Shown one piece after another: positions 16,072 to 23,946 of a stretch of 46,923 bases of DNA. Both the position numbers and the translations under genes were made by a program. Origin of the DNA: Tautonia sociabilis (GTDB lineage Bacteria; Planctomycetota; Planctomycetia; Isosphaerales; Isosphaeraceae). Each line of letters begins with the position of its first letter. Within the stretch, counting starts at the first letter, position 1. The DNA lies in contig NZ_RYZH01000049.1 in NCBI RefSeq assembly GCF_003977685.1, forward strand, positions 1-46,923, written 5' to 3'. Under the pieces are notes generated by a model. It was not told the DNA's origin. It saw only the letters and a program-made list of their open reading frames with translations, and searched no databases.

Positions 16072-16587
16072 CTACTTCCCGATGACGACCCCGAGCAGGG
16101 AACCAACGACCAGGACGAGCACGGGGTGAATCTTGGTCCGCAGGGACACGACGAGGGCCAGGCCCGCGACGCCGAAGTAGGCCCAATGGGCGAAGCTCTG
16201 CTGGACGAGGCTCAAGGCCGTGACGCCCAGGAGCCCGACGACGGCGGGACCCGCCCCCCGGCCGAAGCCCTGGAGCCAGCGATGGTGGAGGAGCCGCTTC
16301 AAGGCCCGTGCCGCCGCCGCGGCGAGGAACCACGGCAGGAGGAACACGCCGCACGTGGCGGCCACGGCCCCCACAGGCCCCCCGGCCCGATAGCCGATGA
16401 ACGTGGCCGTGATGAGCACCGGGCCGGGGGTGACGTAACCGAACGCGACGGCAGCCGAGAAGTCCTCGGCCGTGACCCAGGTCGTCTCATGCACGGCGAT
16501 GCGTTCGACCAGGGGGAGGGCCGCTTGCCCGCCGCCGAAGGCGAGCACGCTCACCAGGACGAATCGCCAGAAGAGTTCCCAGGTCAT
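16072..16587 (-). CDS. chrA: Chromate transporter, C-terminal half protein (short-chain CHR)
   Basis: A 171-aa CHR-family membrane protein. It has the signature FGGGQAALPL near the N-terminus followed by VTPGPVLITATFIGY, and about five or six membrane segments. CHR transporters expel chromate from the cytoplasm. Here the usual two-domain protein is split into two genes that presumably form a heterodimer. It overlaps the upstream half by 4 bp (ATGA at 16584-16587). It lies downstream of a two-component system, an unusual arrangement because chr genes more often have ChrB or PadR-type regulators. Confidence 0.88.
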   Translation of the reverse strand: MTWELFWRFVLVSVLAFGGGQAALPLVERIAVHETTWVTAEDFSAAVAFGYVTPGPVLITATFIGYRAGGPVGAVAATCGVFLLPWFLAAAAARALKRLLHHRWLQGFGRGAGPAVVGLLGVTALSLVQQSFAHWAYFGVAGLALVVSLRTKIHPVLVLVVGSLLGVVIGK

Positions 16588-17174
16588 CGCGTCTCCTCGG
16601 CCCGGGGGGGCGAGAGGCAGACGATGCCGACCAGCCCGGAGGCGACCACGACGAGGGCCGCGTGGAGGCCGAGGAACGCCCCGGCCGCGAAGGCGAGCAG
16701 GGCGAGCGACATCGTGAGCGGCCCCTTGATGTTGGCCTTCCCGAGGCGATAGGTCGTGGACAGGAGGAGCCCCACGACCGAAGCCGTCAGGCCGTTCACC
16801 GCCGGGCCGATGCCGGGCATTTGCGTCACAGCCCCGTAGAGGGCGGCGAGCAGCATCATCAGGACCGCCGCCGGAAGGACGAATGCCCCCGTGGCGAGGG
16901 CCGAGCCTGGCCAGCCGCGGAGCTTGTAGCCCAGGTAGGAGACGACCTGGATGAGGGTCGAGCCGGGCAAGAGCTTCGTGTAGGTCAGGGCCTCGGTCAC
17001 GTCCTCGGCCGTCAGGAGCCGCCGCTTCTCGACCACATCCCGCTCAATCAGGGCCAGGCCCGCCCCGAGGCCACCGAAGGCGACCGCCCCGATGCGGAGG
17101 AAGAGCCAACCGAGGTGCCCGAGCGAGGGCGGCGGCGCGACAGCAGGGGGAGCGTCGGAATCAAGCATGACCAT
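16584..17174 (-). CDS. chrA: Chromate transporter, N-terminal half protein (short-chain CHR)
   Basis: A 196-aa CHR-domain protein. A short proline-rich cytoplasmic N-terminus is followed by FGGLGAGLALIERDVVEKRRLL and LLPGSTLIQVVSYLGYKLRG, the N-domain version of the CHR motif, then several membrane helices. It pairs with the following gene to make a complete transporter. The start at 17174 overlaps the end of the histidine kinase gene by 14 bp (an alternative ATG lies at 17168), so it is cotranscribed with the kinase. The substrate is most likely chromate by family; another oxyanion is possible. Confidence 0.88.
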   Translation of the reverse strand: MVMLDSDAPPAVAPPPSLGHLGWLFLRIGAVAFGGLGAGLALIERDVVEKRRLLTAEDVTEALTYTKLLPGSTLIQVVSYLGYKLRGWPGSALATGAFVLPAAVLMMLLAALYGAVTQMPGIGPAVNGLTASVVGLLLSTTYRLGKANIKGPLTMSLALLAFAAGAFLGLHAALVVVASGLVGIVCLSPPRAEETR

Positions 17175-18591
17175 TCCTGAGAACCAGGTTCTTTTCGGGA
17201 GCCGCGGCGGCCCGGGGCAACGAGACCACGAAGGCCGAGCCCGAGCCGCTCCTGCTCGTGGCCTCGACCGAGCCGCCGTGGGCCTCGACTATCCAACGGC
17301 AGATGCTCAGGCCCAGGCCCGAGCCGCCGAGGCTCCGGGCGGAGTCGGCCTGATAGAACCGCTCGAAGACGTGCGGCAGGTGGTCGGGAGCGATACCAAC
17401 GCCGGTGTCTTCGACGACGAGCCGAGCTTGGTCCCCGGCCCCTCCGACGCGGAGCGTCACCGAACCGCCCGGTTCAGTGAACTTGATGGCATTGTCCACG
17501 AGGTTTGTCACGAGCTGCCGCAGCCGTCCTGAATCGCCCAGGACCGGGACCGGCGAGCCGCACTCGGAGCGGAACCGGACGCCGCGCTCCTCGGCGAGCG
17601 GCTCGTACATCTCGGCGACATCGCTCGCGAGGGCCGAGAGGTCGACCGGCTCCCGCCGGAGGGGCATCTCCCCGGCGTCGGCCCGAGCCAGGAGCAGCAA
17701 GCCGTTGACGAGGGCCGTGAGCCGCTCGCATTGCTCGCCGAGCGACGCGAGGACTTCGCGGTATTCCCCCGGTTCCCGAGGTTGGCCGAGAGCCACCTCG
17801 ACCGCGGCCCGCATCGCCCCGAGCGGGCTCCGAAGCTCATGCGACGCATCGGCCGTGAAGCGGATAATCTGGCCGTGATAGGCCGCGAGCCGGTCGAGGA
17901 GCTCGTTGATTGTCCCGGCCAGCTCATCGAGTTCATCACCGGCCCCGGTCCGGGGGAGCCGCTCGGAGAGGTTCGAGGGCTCCAGCCGCTTGGCGGTCTG
18001 GATGCTCTGGGCCACGGGCCTGAGGGCTTGCCGAGAGAGGAAGGCCCCGCCGACGACCGAGAGCCCGAGGAAGAAGAGGCCCCCGAACGCGACCCGGCGG
18101 TCGAACTGGGCGAGCGTCGATTCCGTCTCGGCGAGCGAGAGCCCGAGGTCAAGCGAGGCATCGCCAGCGAGGCCCGCCCGGAGCACGCGGTAACGGCCCG
18201 AGGCGGGAAGGGCGAGCGTCTCGAGAGTCGCGCCCGAACCAATGCCTTCGAGACGACGAGCCAATCCCCGGCTTTGCTCAGTCTCGGGTGCCACGAACAC
18301 CCGACCCGGCTCGCGGAGCACCACCACGAGGCCCTCGGACTGGTAGGCCAGGACTTCGCGGCGAATTTCCGCCTCCAGGGCTTCGCTCCCCTCCGGGGTG
18401 TAGTCGCGGACGACGGCCGAGAGCTCGGCGGCCTTCCTGTAGAGGAAGGCATCGTCCCTCGCTTCGAGCACCGAGCGGAGCCCGTGGTGGACCCACGCGA
18501 ACCCGGCCGCGAGCGACGCGCCCAGCACGAGGCTCGACCAGGCCGTGAGCTTGGCCCTCAGGCCCAGCGGCCTACTCTTCGCGGAGGACAT
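17161..18591 (-). CDS. Sensor histidine kinase of a metal-type two-component system
   Basis: A 476-aa membrane kinase. TM1 is near residues 12-35, a periplasmic sensor follows (about 36-165), then TM2, a HAMP domain (RLPRTGAGDELDELAGTINELL), H-box FTADASHELRSPLGAM with the phosphorylated histidine, N-box NLVDNAIKFTEPGG, and G boxes EDTGVGIAPDH and GGSGLGLSICRWI. Domain order is like the CusS/CopS heavy-metal sensor family. The ATG at 18591 was chosen so that the protein begins just before TM1; it overlaps the regulator gene by 20 bp. It would phosphorylate the upstream-encoded regulator in response to a periplasmic signal, possibly a metal or oxyanion. Confidence 0.92.
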   Translation of the reverse strand: MSSAKSRPLGLRAKLTAWSSLVLGASLAAGFAWVHHGLRSVLEARDDAFLYRKAAELSAVVRDYTPEGSEALEAEIRREVLAYQSEGLVVVLREPGRVFVAPETEQSRGLARRLEGIGSGATLETLALPASGRYRVLRAGLAGDASLDLGLSLAETESTLAQFDRRVAFGGLFFLGLSVVGGAFLSRQALRPVAQSIQTAKRLEPSNLSERLPRTGAGDELDELAGTINELLDRLAAYHGQIIRFTADASHELRSPLGAMRAAVEVALGQPREPGEYREVLASLGEQCERLTALVNGLLLLARADAGEMPLRREPVDLSALASDVAEMYEPLAEERGVRFRSECGSPVPVLGDSGRLRQLVTNLVDNAIKFTEPGGSVTLRVGGAGDQARLVVEDTGVGIAPDHLPHVFERFYQADSARSLGGSGLGLSICRWIVEAHGGSVEATSRSGSGSAFVVSLPRAAAAPEKNLVLRNGHA

Positions 18592-19243
18592 AGCCGACGC
18601 CCCGTAGCGTGTGGATAAGCGGACGGTCGAAGCCCTTATCGACCCGGTTCCTGAGCCGGTTGATGTGGACATCGACGACGTTGGTCAGCCCGTCGAATTC
18701 GTAGTCCCAGACGTGTTCCTGAATCATCGTGCGGCTGACCACCTGGCCCGCGTGCCGCATGAGGTAGTGGAGCAGGGCGAATTGCTTGGAGGAGAGCTCG
18801 ATTCGCTCGCCCGCCCGCTCGACCGTGCGGCCCGCCGGGTCGAGCGAGAGGTCGGCCACGCGGAGCACGGGCGGGAGCGGCTCGCTCCCCCGCCGGAGCA
18901 CGACCCGGATGCGGGCGAGGAGCTCGGCGAACGAGAACGGCTTGACGAGGTAATCGTCGGCCCCGGCGTCGAGCCCCTCGACCCTATCGTTCACGGCACT
19001 CTTGGCCGTGAGGAAGATGGCCGGGGCGAGGCTCCCCTTCGTCCGGAGCCGCTTCAAGAGCTCCAGACCATCGCCGCCGGGGAGCATCCGGTCCAGGATG
19101 AGGAGGTCATAGGGTGCCGAGGAGGCATACTCGAAGCCCCGCGTGGCGTCGCCCACGAGGTCGACGGCGAAGCCTTGCTCTTGGAGCCCTTGCTTCAAGT
19201 AAGGCCCTAAATCGGGGCTATCTTCGACGACCAGGACACGCAT
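18572..19243 (-). CDS. OmpR/CusR-type response regulator
   Basis: A 223-aa regulator. The receiver domain has the acidic pair near the N-terminus (VEDSPD), phospho-acceptor aspartate in LLILDRMLPG (about residue 51) and lysine in DYLVKPFSF (about 102). A winged-helix DNA-binding domain follows, with NVVDVHINRLRNRVDKGF and LIHTLRGVGYVLRE at the C-terminus. It is the first gene of the operon and probably controls its own operon and perhaps the divergent DUF1559 gene. The dyad ATTAC-6 nt-GTAAT at 19325-19340 in the divergent intergenic region is a candidate binding site. Confidence 0.93.
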   Translation of the reverse strand: MRVLVVEDSPDLGPYLKQGLQEQGFAVDLVGDATRGFEYASSAPYDLLILDRMLPGGDGLELLKRLRTKGSLAPAIFLTAKSAVNDRVEGLDAGADDYLVKPFSFAELLARIRVVLRRGSEPLPPVLRVADLSLDPAGRTVERAGERIELSSKQFALLHYLMRHAGQVVSRTMIQEHVWDYEFDGLTNVVDVHINRLRNRVDKGFDRPLIHTLRGVGYVLREE

Positions 19244-19324
19244 CGACTTTGGTCCACGAAAGACGCCACACGAACTGAGGCCGCGCGTTCATTGTAAGGT
19301 TCATCGCAGACGAGACATCGGAAA

Positions 19325-19340
19325 ATTACGGTGCTGTAAT
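19325..19340. promoter_or_regulatory. Small dyad in the divergent regulator/DUF1559 intergenic region
   Basis: ATTAC (19325-19329) and GTAAT (19336-19340) form a perfect 5-bp dyad with a 6-bp spacer. It is AT-rich in a GC-rich context, between two divergent genes. CusR/CopR-type regulators bind similar short AT-rich dyads, so it may be the operator. Evidence is limited to symmetry and position. Confidence 0.35.
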
Positions 19341-19414
19341 CTTCGAGCCATCGTCCCGTCATCTCGGGCGGCTATCCTTGTCCCCATCGAACATGGACAA
19401 GGAGGCTCTCGGCC

Positions 19415-20341
19415 ATGCAGTTTCGAGCCGGACAGACGCCAAGGCGAGCGTTCACGCTGATTGAGCTGCTCGTGGTCATCGCCATCATCGGCCTCTTGAT
19501 TGCCCTGCTGCTCCCCGCCGTCCAGGCCGCCCGCGAGGCGGCGAGGCGGGCCCAATGCGTCAACAACCTCAAGCAGCTCGGGCTCGCCCTGCACAACTAC
19601 GAGGGCACCCATCGGGCCTTCCCGCCCGGCTACGTCTCGAACTTCACCGCCGCGGGCGACGACATCGGCCAGGGCTGGGGCTGGGCCGCAATGCTCCTGC
19701 CCCAATTCGAGCAAGGGCCGCTCTTCAACGCCGTCAACTTCGACCTGAACATCGAAGTCCCGGAGAACTCGACGAGCCGGTTGCCGAACGTCAGCATCTT
19801 CCTCTGCCCGTCGGATACCGTGCGGCCGACGTGGTGGGCGTTGAAGCGGACCCTCTCGGGGACCCCCACCGAGCGGATTTGCCAGGTGGCCCCGTCGAAC
19901 TACGTCGGCATGTACGGCACGAGCGAGCCGGGCGTGAACGGCGACGGGACGTTCTTCCGCAACAGCTTCATAAGCCTCAGAGACCTCACGGACGGCACGG
20001 CCCAGACCATCGTCATCGGCGAGCGGAGCCATCGCCTGGGCTATGCCACCTGGGTCGGCTCGGTGACCGATGCGGTCCTCTATCCCGAGGACGGCGATTC
20101 GGTCGGACGCCCCCGCGTCGAGCACGCCTCCGGCATGGTGCTCGGCCACGCGGGCGAGCGGAAGGGGCCGGGCGACCCGCACGGCGACGTCAACCAGTTC
20201 TACAGCCGCCACTCGGGCGGCGGGGTCAACTTCCTCTTCGCCGACGGGCACGTGACGTTCCTCAAATCGACGATGGACTACAAGACTTACCGGGCCCTCG
20301 CCACCCGAGCCGGGGGCGAGGCGGTCTCGGGCGACTTCTGA
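19415..20341 (+). CDS. DUF1559 protein with type IV pilin-like N-terminus
   Basis: A 308-aa planctomycete-type protein. Residues 8-40 carry the prepilin cleavage and methylation signal (RRAFTLIELLVVIAIIGLL) followed by a hydrophobic helix. The family hallmark QAAREAARRAQCVNNLKQLGLALHNYE is next, and the C-terminal HSGGGVNFLFADGHVTFLK is the DUF1559 tail. Such proteins are made in large numbers by Planctomycetes and are thought to form surface or pseudopilus structures; their roles are unknown. GGAGG lies 9 nt before the ATG. It is divergent from the regulator operon and followed 18 bp later by a lipoprotein gene. It is the best taxonomic marker in the window. Confidence 0.95.
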   Translation: MQFRAGQTPRRAFTLIELLVVIAIIGLLIALLLPAVQAAREAARRAQCVNNLKQLGLALHNYEGTHRAFPPGYVSNFTAAGDDIGQGWGWAAMLLPQFEQGPLFNAVNFDLNIEVPENSTSRLPNVSIFLCPSDTVRPTWWALKRTLSGTPTERICQVAPSNYVGMYGTSEPGVNGDGTFFRNSFISLRDLTDGTAQTIVIGERSHRLGYATWVGSVTDAVLYPEDGDSVGRPRVEHASGMVLGHAGERKGPGDPHGDVNQFYSRHSGGGVNFLFADGHVTFLKSTMDYKTYRALATRAGGEAVSGDF

Positions 20342-20359
20342 CCCCCGCGGAGACAGGCA

Positions 20360-20632
20360 ATGCGAAGGATTGTTCCGCTCGTGGCGACTTTAGCCCTCGT
20401 CATCGGCTGCGGCGAAGGCCGCGAGGAGGATGAGACGGTCGTCCCAATCGACCAACTCCCCCCGGCCGTGCTCAAAGCAGCCCAGGAGAAGCTACCCGGC
20501 GTGACGTTCGATTCGGCCTGGAAGGAGGAGGAAGACGGACAGGTTGCTTACGAGGTCAGGGGCAAGGCCAAGGACGGCAAGATTCGCGATGCGAAGGTGA
20601 CGCCCGACGGCCGGGTCCTGGAGGTGGACTGA
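20360..20632 (+). CDS. Small PepSY-like lipoprotein
   Basis: A 90-aa protein. A signal peptide with a lipobox-like LALVIGC ends at Cys17. The mature part has VPIDQLPPAVLKAAQEKLPGV and then a beta-rich segment (YEVRGKAKDGKIRDAKVTPDGRVLEVD) in the style of PepSY-like or BLIP-like domains. Probably anchored in a membrane facing the periplasm. It lies 18 bp after the DUF1559 gene and is followed by a hairpin terminator, so the two genes form one unit. Function unknown; a periplasmic binding or inhibitor role is possible. Confidence 0.8.
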   Translation: MRRIVPLVATLALVIGCGEGREEDETVVPIDQLPPAVLKAAQEKLPGVTFDSAWKEEEDGQVAYEVRGKAKDGKIRDAKVTPDGRVLEVD

Positions 20633-20665
20633 CCGAGGGCTCGTGCACGGCGGACGAACCATCGA

Positions 20666-20698
20666 GGGGCCGGGAAGGTTTCTACCCTCCCGGCCCCT
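20666..20698 (+). terminator. Hairpin terminator after the lipoprotein gene
   Basis: Arms GGGGCCGGGA and TCCCGGCCCC flank a short loop about 35 bp after the stop codon. The tail is only moderately T-rich, so termination may be weak or bidirectional. The convergent Rep-like gene ends at 20760. Confidence 0.6.
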
Positions 20699-20759
20699 GT
20701 CGTTGGTGCCTCAGGCCGCGTCCCGGTTTTGCCGGAGACAATTCCCTGCCTCAGGCTAA

Positions 20760-22238
20760 TCAGGCTCCGCCGACACCCAGCTCCCGGAGCGTCTGGCCGA
20801 CCGAAGACATCGCCCCGCCCTGACGAACTACCGAACGCGAGCGCTCCAGCTCGGCAACCGCCGCGTCCCAGCGTACCCGCGTCCACTCGGGTCGCTCGCG
20901 ACGCACCAGCGGCAGCGGGTCGCCGCGGAATCCCGCACGAGCCAGGGCCGCCTGCACCGAGCGGGCGAGCAAGGCATCGGCCGAAAGCGTCTCCTCCGGC
21001 CGATGCGTTGGGGCCGGAGTTGGAAGCTCCCTCGGTCGGGACATCGGCGGCCTCAGACGCGAGCGGGCCGCGTCCTCGTCCGCCTGCGTGATGAACTCGA
21101 ATCGCTTCCCCCGCACCATCCAGGCGAACAGCCGACACGGCTTCGAGCCGACCGCTTGGGCGTGGGCCGCCGCGGCGAGGAACGCGAGCCGGTCCGCCTC
21201 GCTCGTCGAGATGAACTTCGCGTCCACCGCCTGGCGGTGGAGTTCTAGCAGCCGGTCGCGGTCGCGGAAGTCGTCGGGGACGATGTCCCGGATGTCGGGT
21301 TTCTTCTCCCCCGAATTCGAGCCTTGAAAACCAGCCGGTCCGCCGGAGGCCGCAGGCCGTGAGGCGGGTTTCTGGTTGTTAGACTCCCGTAGGGGTTTCT
21401 TGTTCTCTGTACTAGGGCCTGCAAAATGCCCCGCATTTTCGGGCCGAGGGCCTGAAGATTCATCCGCCGCGGCCGGGACCTCGACCGTCGCCGCTGTGGA
21501 CAACTCGGCGGGAGCCCCCAGCTCTTCAGGGCCCCAGTCGAGGTTCACCGCGACCCAAAGCCCGTCGCGGTTGAGCACGTGCTGCGAGCATTCTTCGGGG
21601 AGCAGCCATCCGAGTTCGAGCACGAGGAACCTCCTCGCGTCGAAGACGCTCCGCTCGGTCACGCCGAAGACGTCGGCGACCCACGACGCCTTGCAGCAGC
21701 CGACGGGGTTGATTCCCTCGCCCTTGCGATAGAAGAGGCAGCGGATGAGATGGGCGATGACCGTCGCCGTCCGGGCCTTGCTGAGCCCACCGGCCAGGCG
21801 GCGAATCATCCGCCGCGGGACCGGCACCTTCCGCGTGACGCCCTGGAGGTGGCCGAACATCGCGTCGAGGCCCGAGCGGTCCTCGCACCGCAGCTCGTCG
21901 GCCGACTCGGCGAACGCGATGCCCGCCTTCGTGCACGAGCGGAGGAGGCCCAGGTCGAGGAGCTGTTTCAGGGCGGGGCGCAAGCCCCCCTGCCCTGTCT
22001 CTCGCCCGCCCACGAGCTTTGTGAGCCCTTCAATCGATGGTTGGTATTTGCCCCCGGAGAGGCGACGCCGGGTCTCCAGCTCGATGCAGCCGAAGTAGGC
22101 GCGCAACGCGAGCTTCGTGATGAGTCCGTCGCGATAGGCCCACCAGGCCATCGCGAGCCTCGTCACCGAGACTGGCTCATACCCCCCTTTTGCTTCTCTC
22201 CGCGGGCTCTCCCCCCCCGTGCTTTCAGTCGATGACAT
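20760..22238 (-). CDS. Putative plasmid replication initiator (Rep-like)
   Basis: A 492-aa protein. The N-terminal ~230 residues look like one or two winged-helix domains, with LAMAWWAYRDGLITKLALRAYFG, a primase/Rep-style LTKLVGGRETGQGGLRPALKQLLDLGLL helix-turn-helix region, and a second one around GVTERSVFDARRFL. A low-complexity linker follows (about 235-310), then a helical C-terminus. I recognise no catalytic motif. The Rep call rests on the DNA-binding architecture and on the position directly beside parA and a cluster of iteron-like repeats. Upstream, a candidate small RNA runs antisense to its leader, as in many copy-number controls. It could instead be a large transcriptional regulator. 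Confidence 0.6.
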   Translation of the reverse strand: MSSTESTGGESPRREAKGGYEPVSVTRLAMAWWAYRDGLITKLALRAYFGCIELETRRRLSGGKYQPSIEGLTKLVGGRETGQGGLRPALKQLLDLGLLRSCTKAGIAFAESADELRCEDRSGLDAMFGHLQGVTRKVPVPRRMIRRLAGGLSKARTATVIAHLIRCLFYRKGEGINPVGCCKASWVADVFGVTERSVFDARRFLVLELGWLLPEECSQHVLNRDGLWVAVNLDWGPEELGAPAELSTAATVEVPAAADESSGPRPENAGHFAGPSTENKKPLRESNNQKPASRPAASGGPAGFQGSNSGEKKPDIRDIVPDDFRDRDRLLELHRQAVDAKFISTSEADRLAFLAAAAHAQAVGSKPCRLFAWMVRGKRFEFITQADEDAARSRLRPPMSRPRELPTPAPTHRPEETLSADALLARSVQAALARAGFRGDPLPLVRRERPEWTRVRWDAAVAELERSRSVVRQGGAMSSVGQTLRELGVGGA

Positions 22239-22343
22239 CGCCGCTTCCCGAGCGTGCGGACGGTAAACGGGCGTCCGCGGCAGCCCGAGGGCAGACGGAT
22301 AGCGTCAGGGCGCAAAATCCCCGTCCTTCGCGGAGGTTTGTGA

Positions 22344-22373
22344 TTGACGGGGGTACAGGAAGGGCGCTAGACT
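22344..22373 (+). promoter_or_regulatory. Sigma-70-like promoter for a candidate small RNA
   Basis: TTGACG (22344-22349) and TAGACT (22368-22373) are separated by 18 bp, a near-consensus housekeeping promoter. No gene follows on this strand before the strong terminator at 22464-22497, so a short non-coding transcript is the simplest product. Confidence 0.55.
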
Positions 22374-22379
22374 TGGGGG

Positions 22380-22497
22380 TGTCTCGACCTCCCATGGTCT
22401 ATCGCCGCTGGAGCCCTGGCAGGCCCCTTCCGGCAAATCCGGTCAACCGACCGCGAAGCAATCAAAGCGACACGCCCTGGCAGGCGGTCGCTTTTTT
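22380..22497 (+). ncRNA. Candidate small RNA antisense to the rep leader
   Basis: Roughly 118 nt between a good promoter and a strong intrinsic terminator, with no open frame. It holds the 12-mer GCCCTGGCAGGC twice, once at about 22413 and once in the terminator loop, plus a CCGG-CAAAT-CCGG hairpin (about 22430). It runs opposite to the Rep-like gene and begins about 140 bp upstream of its start codon, so it would pair with the rep mRNA leader if that transcript starts beyond 22380. That is the arrangement of counter-transcribed RNAs that control plasmid copy number. Predicted from sequence only. Confidence 0.5.
22464..22497 (+). terminator. Strong Rho-independent terminator
   Basis: The stem AAAGCGAC/GTCGCTTT is extended by CGCC/GGCG with one bulged A. 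The loop is CTGGCA and a run of six T follows (22492-22497). Confidence 0.85.
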
Positions 22498-22715
22498 GCT
22501 TTCTGGGTTCTTACGATTTCAGCTTACATATCCGTGTGCCCATCCGATTCGAGGCCCAGGCTCCCCACGAGCCCGGGCACGGGGTTTGGTTCAACCCCGT
22601 TAAAGTTCAGAGTATAGGTCCGCTCGGAGACGCCCCGCAACTCCCTATCTGCTTGCCAGTACTAGGGAAAACACGGACAGGGCGAGGCGAAAACGACCGT
22701 CCCGGGCCATCTGTC

Positions 22716-22998
22716 CGGGGGTAGAGAGGCACACAGAAACGCTTGTGTGTGGAGGTATACCGGCACACACAAGCGTTTAACGAAGAGTCTGCCTCTATAC
22801 CTCCACACGTGCATTCGAAGCCGACCGAGCCGCCGAAACCTCCGCGATTCTCGGGAGTTCCCGGAGTGTGGAGTCAGGAGGCAGACTCGCGGTTAACCGC
22901 TATCTGTATGGGGGTATAGAGGCACACGCAAGGCCATCTGTGTGGAGGTATAGTGTCAGACAGATTCCCCTAGTGAGTGTGGAGGCATAGTGGTATAC
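22716..22998. repeat. Left cluster of 19-bp iteron/centromere repeats (7 copies)
   Basis: Copies of TGGAGGTATAGAGGCACAC and close variants lie at 22716, 22750, 22787 (inverted), 22869 (degenerate), 22909, 22943 and 22980. The copy at 22750 sits inside a large dyad, AAACGCTTGTGTG/CACACAAGCGTTT (about 22737-22776). Spacing is irregular and both orientations occur. The cluster lies between the rep leader and parA, the expected place for an origin or a partition site (parS/parC) and operator. Confidence 0.85.
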
Positions 22999-23034
22999 CT
23001 CCGTCAGAAATTTTTCCCGAGGAGGACCCGAGCG

Positions 23035-23946
23035 ATGCGATTTGGACGGACCGTGACCATAACCCTGGCCAATCAGAAGGGAGGCTGCGGCAAGACCACG
23101 TCGGCCGTCAGCATCGCATCCGCCCTCTCCGACCAGGGCCTCTCGGTCTGCGTGGTCGACGCCGACCCGCAGTGCAACGCGACCGACACCTTCGGCATCG
23201 ACCGCGACCAGCTCACCCACGAGGGGCTCTACACGCTCGCCGACGCCTACCTCGGCAAGAAACCGGCCCGCGAAATCGAGTACGAGTTCGACGACGGCCG
23301 CTTCGGCGGACTGCTCACGGTCATGCCGGGCCATCGGGCCCTGGGCACCGTGCCGCACCGCCTGGAATCGCAGCTCCAGGCCACCATCGCCAACGACGAC
23401 TACTCCGACCTCGACGCCGACGACATCAAGAACGAGCACCGCCACCGCCTGAAGCAGTCGCTCGAATCGCTCCGCGGCGTCCGCGACGTCATCATCATCG
23501 ATACGCCGCCGGACCTCGGGTTCCTGATGACGACGGCCCTCATCGCCTCGGACTACTACATCATCCCCGTCTTCCCCTCGGGCTACGACCTGAAGGGCCT
23601 CGAGACGCTCTGGCGGACCGTCGACAAGGTCCGCGAGCGCTACAACCCGCAGCTCGCGCTCCTGGGCGTGCTGCTCGGCAACTTCGACTCGCGGCCGAAG
23701 CTCGACAACGACATCCAGCAGATGCTCACCCAGAAATTCGGGCAGGGCGTCGTCTTCGCCACGAACATCCACCGCAGCGTCAAGCACCGCGAGGCGAGCG
23801 TCTACGGCAAGACCATCTTCGAGCACGCCCCGGACCACCCGGCCGCCGAGCAGTTCCGCTCGCTCGCCCAGGAAGTCCTCAAGCGTCTCGGGCCCGTCGC
23901 CGAGGGCGAGGAGCCGCTCCCGTTGATGGAGGCGAACCGTGGCTAA
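23035..23946 (+). CDS. parA: ParA-family partition ATPase
   Basis: A 303-aa deviant Walker ATPase. Walker A is KGGCGKTT (residues 15-22) with the signature lysine K15; Walker A' is DADPQCNAT; Walker B is IIIDTPPDLG. It lacks a long N-terminal DNA-binding extension, so it is type Ib-like in size. It would position plasmid copies by ATP-dependent nucleoid binding with its partner. The ATG at 23035 was chosen because GAGGAGG precedes it by 9 nt; the longer frame would start inside the repeat cluster. It overlaps the partner gene by 8 bp. It lies between two clusters of the 19-bp repeat, strong support for a partition locus. Confidence 0.94.
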   Translation: MRFGRTVTITLANQKGGCGKTTSAVSIASALSDQGLSVCVVDADPQCNATDTFGIDRDQLTHEGLYTLADAYLGKKPAREIEYEFDDGRFGGLLTVMPGHRALGTVPHRLESQLQATIANDDYSDLDADDIKNEHRHRLKQSLESLRGVRDVIIIDTPPDLGFLMTTALIASDYYIIPVFPSGYDLKGLETLWRTVDKVRERYNPQLALLGVLLGNFDSRPKLDNDIQQMLTQKFGQGVVFATNIHRSVKHREASVYGKTIFEHAPDHPAAEQFRSLAQEVLKRLGPVAEGEEPLPLMEANRG

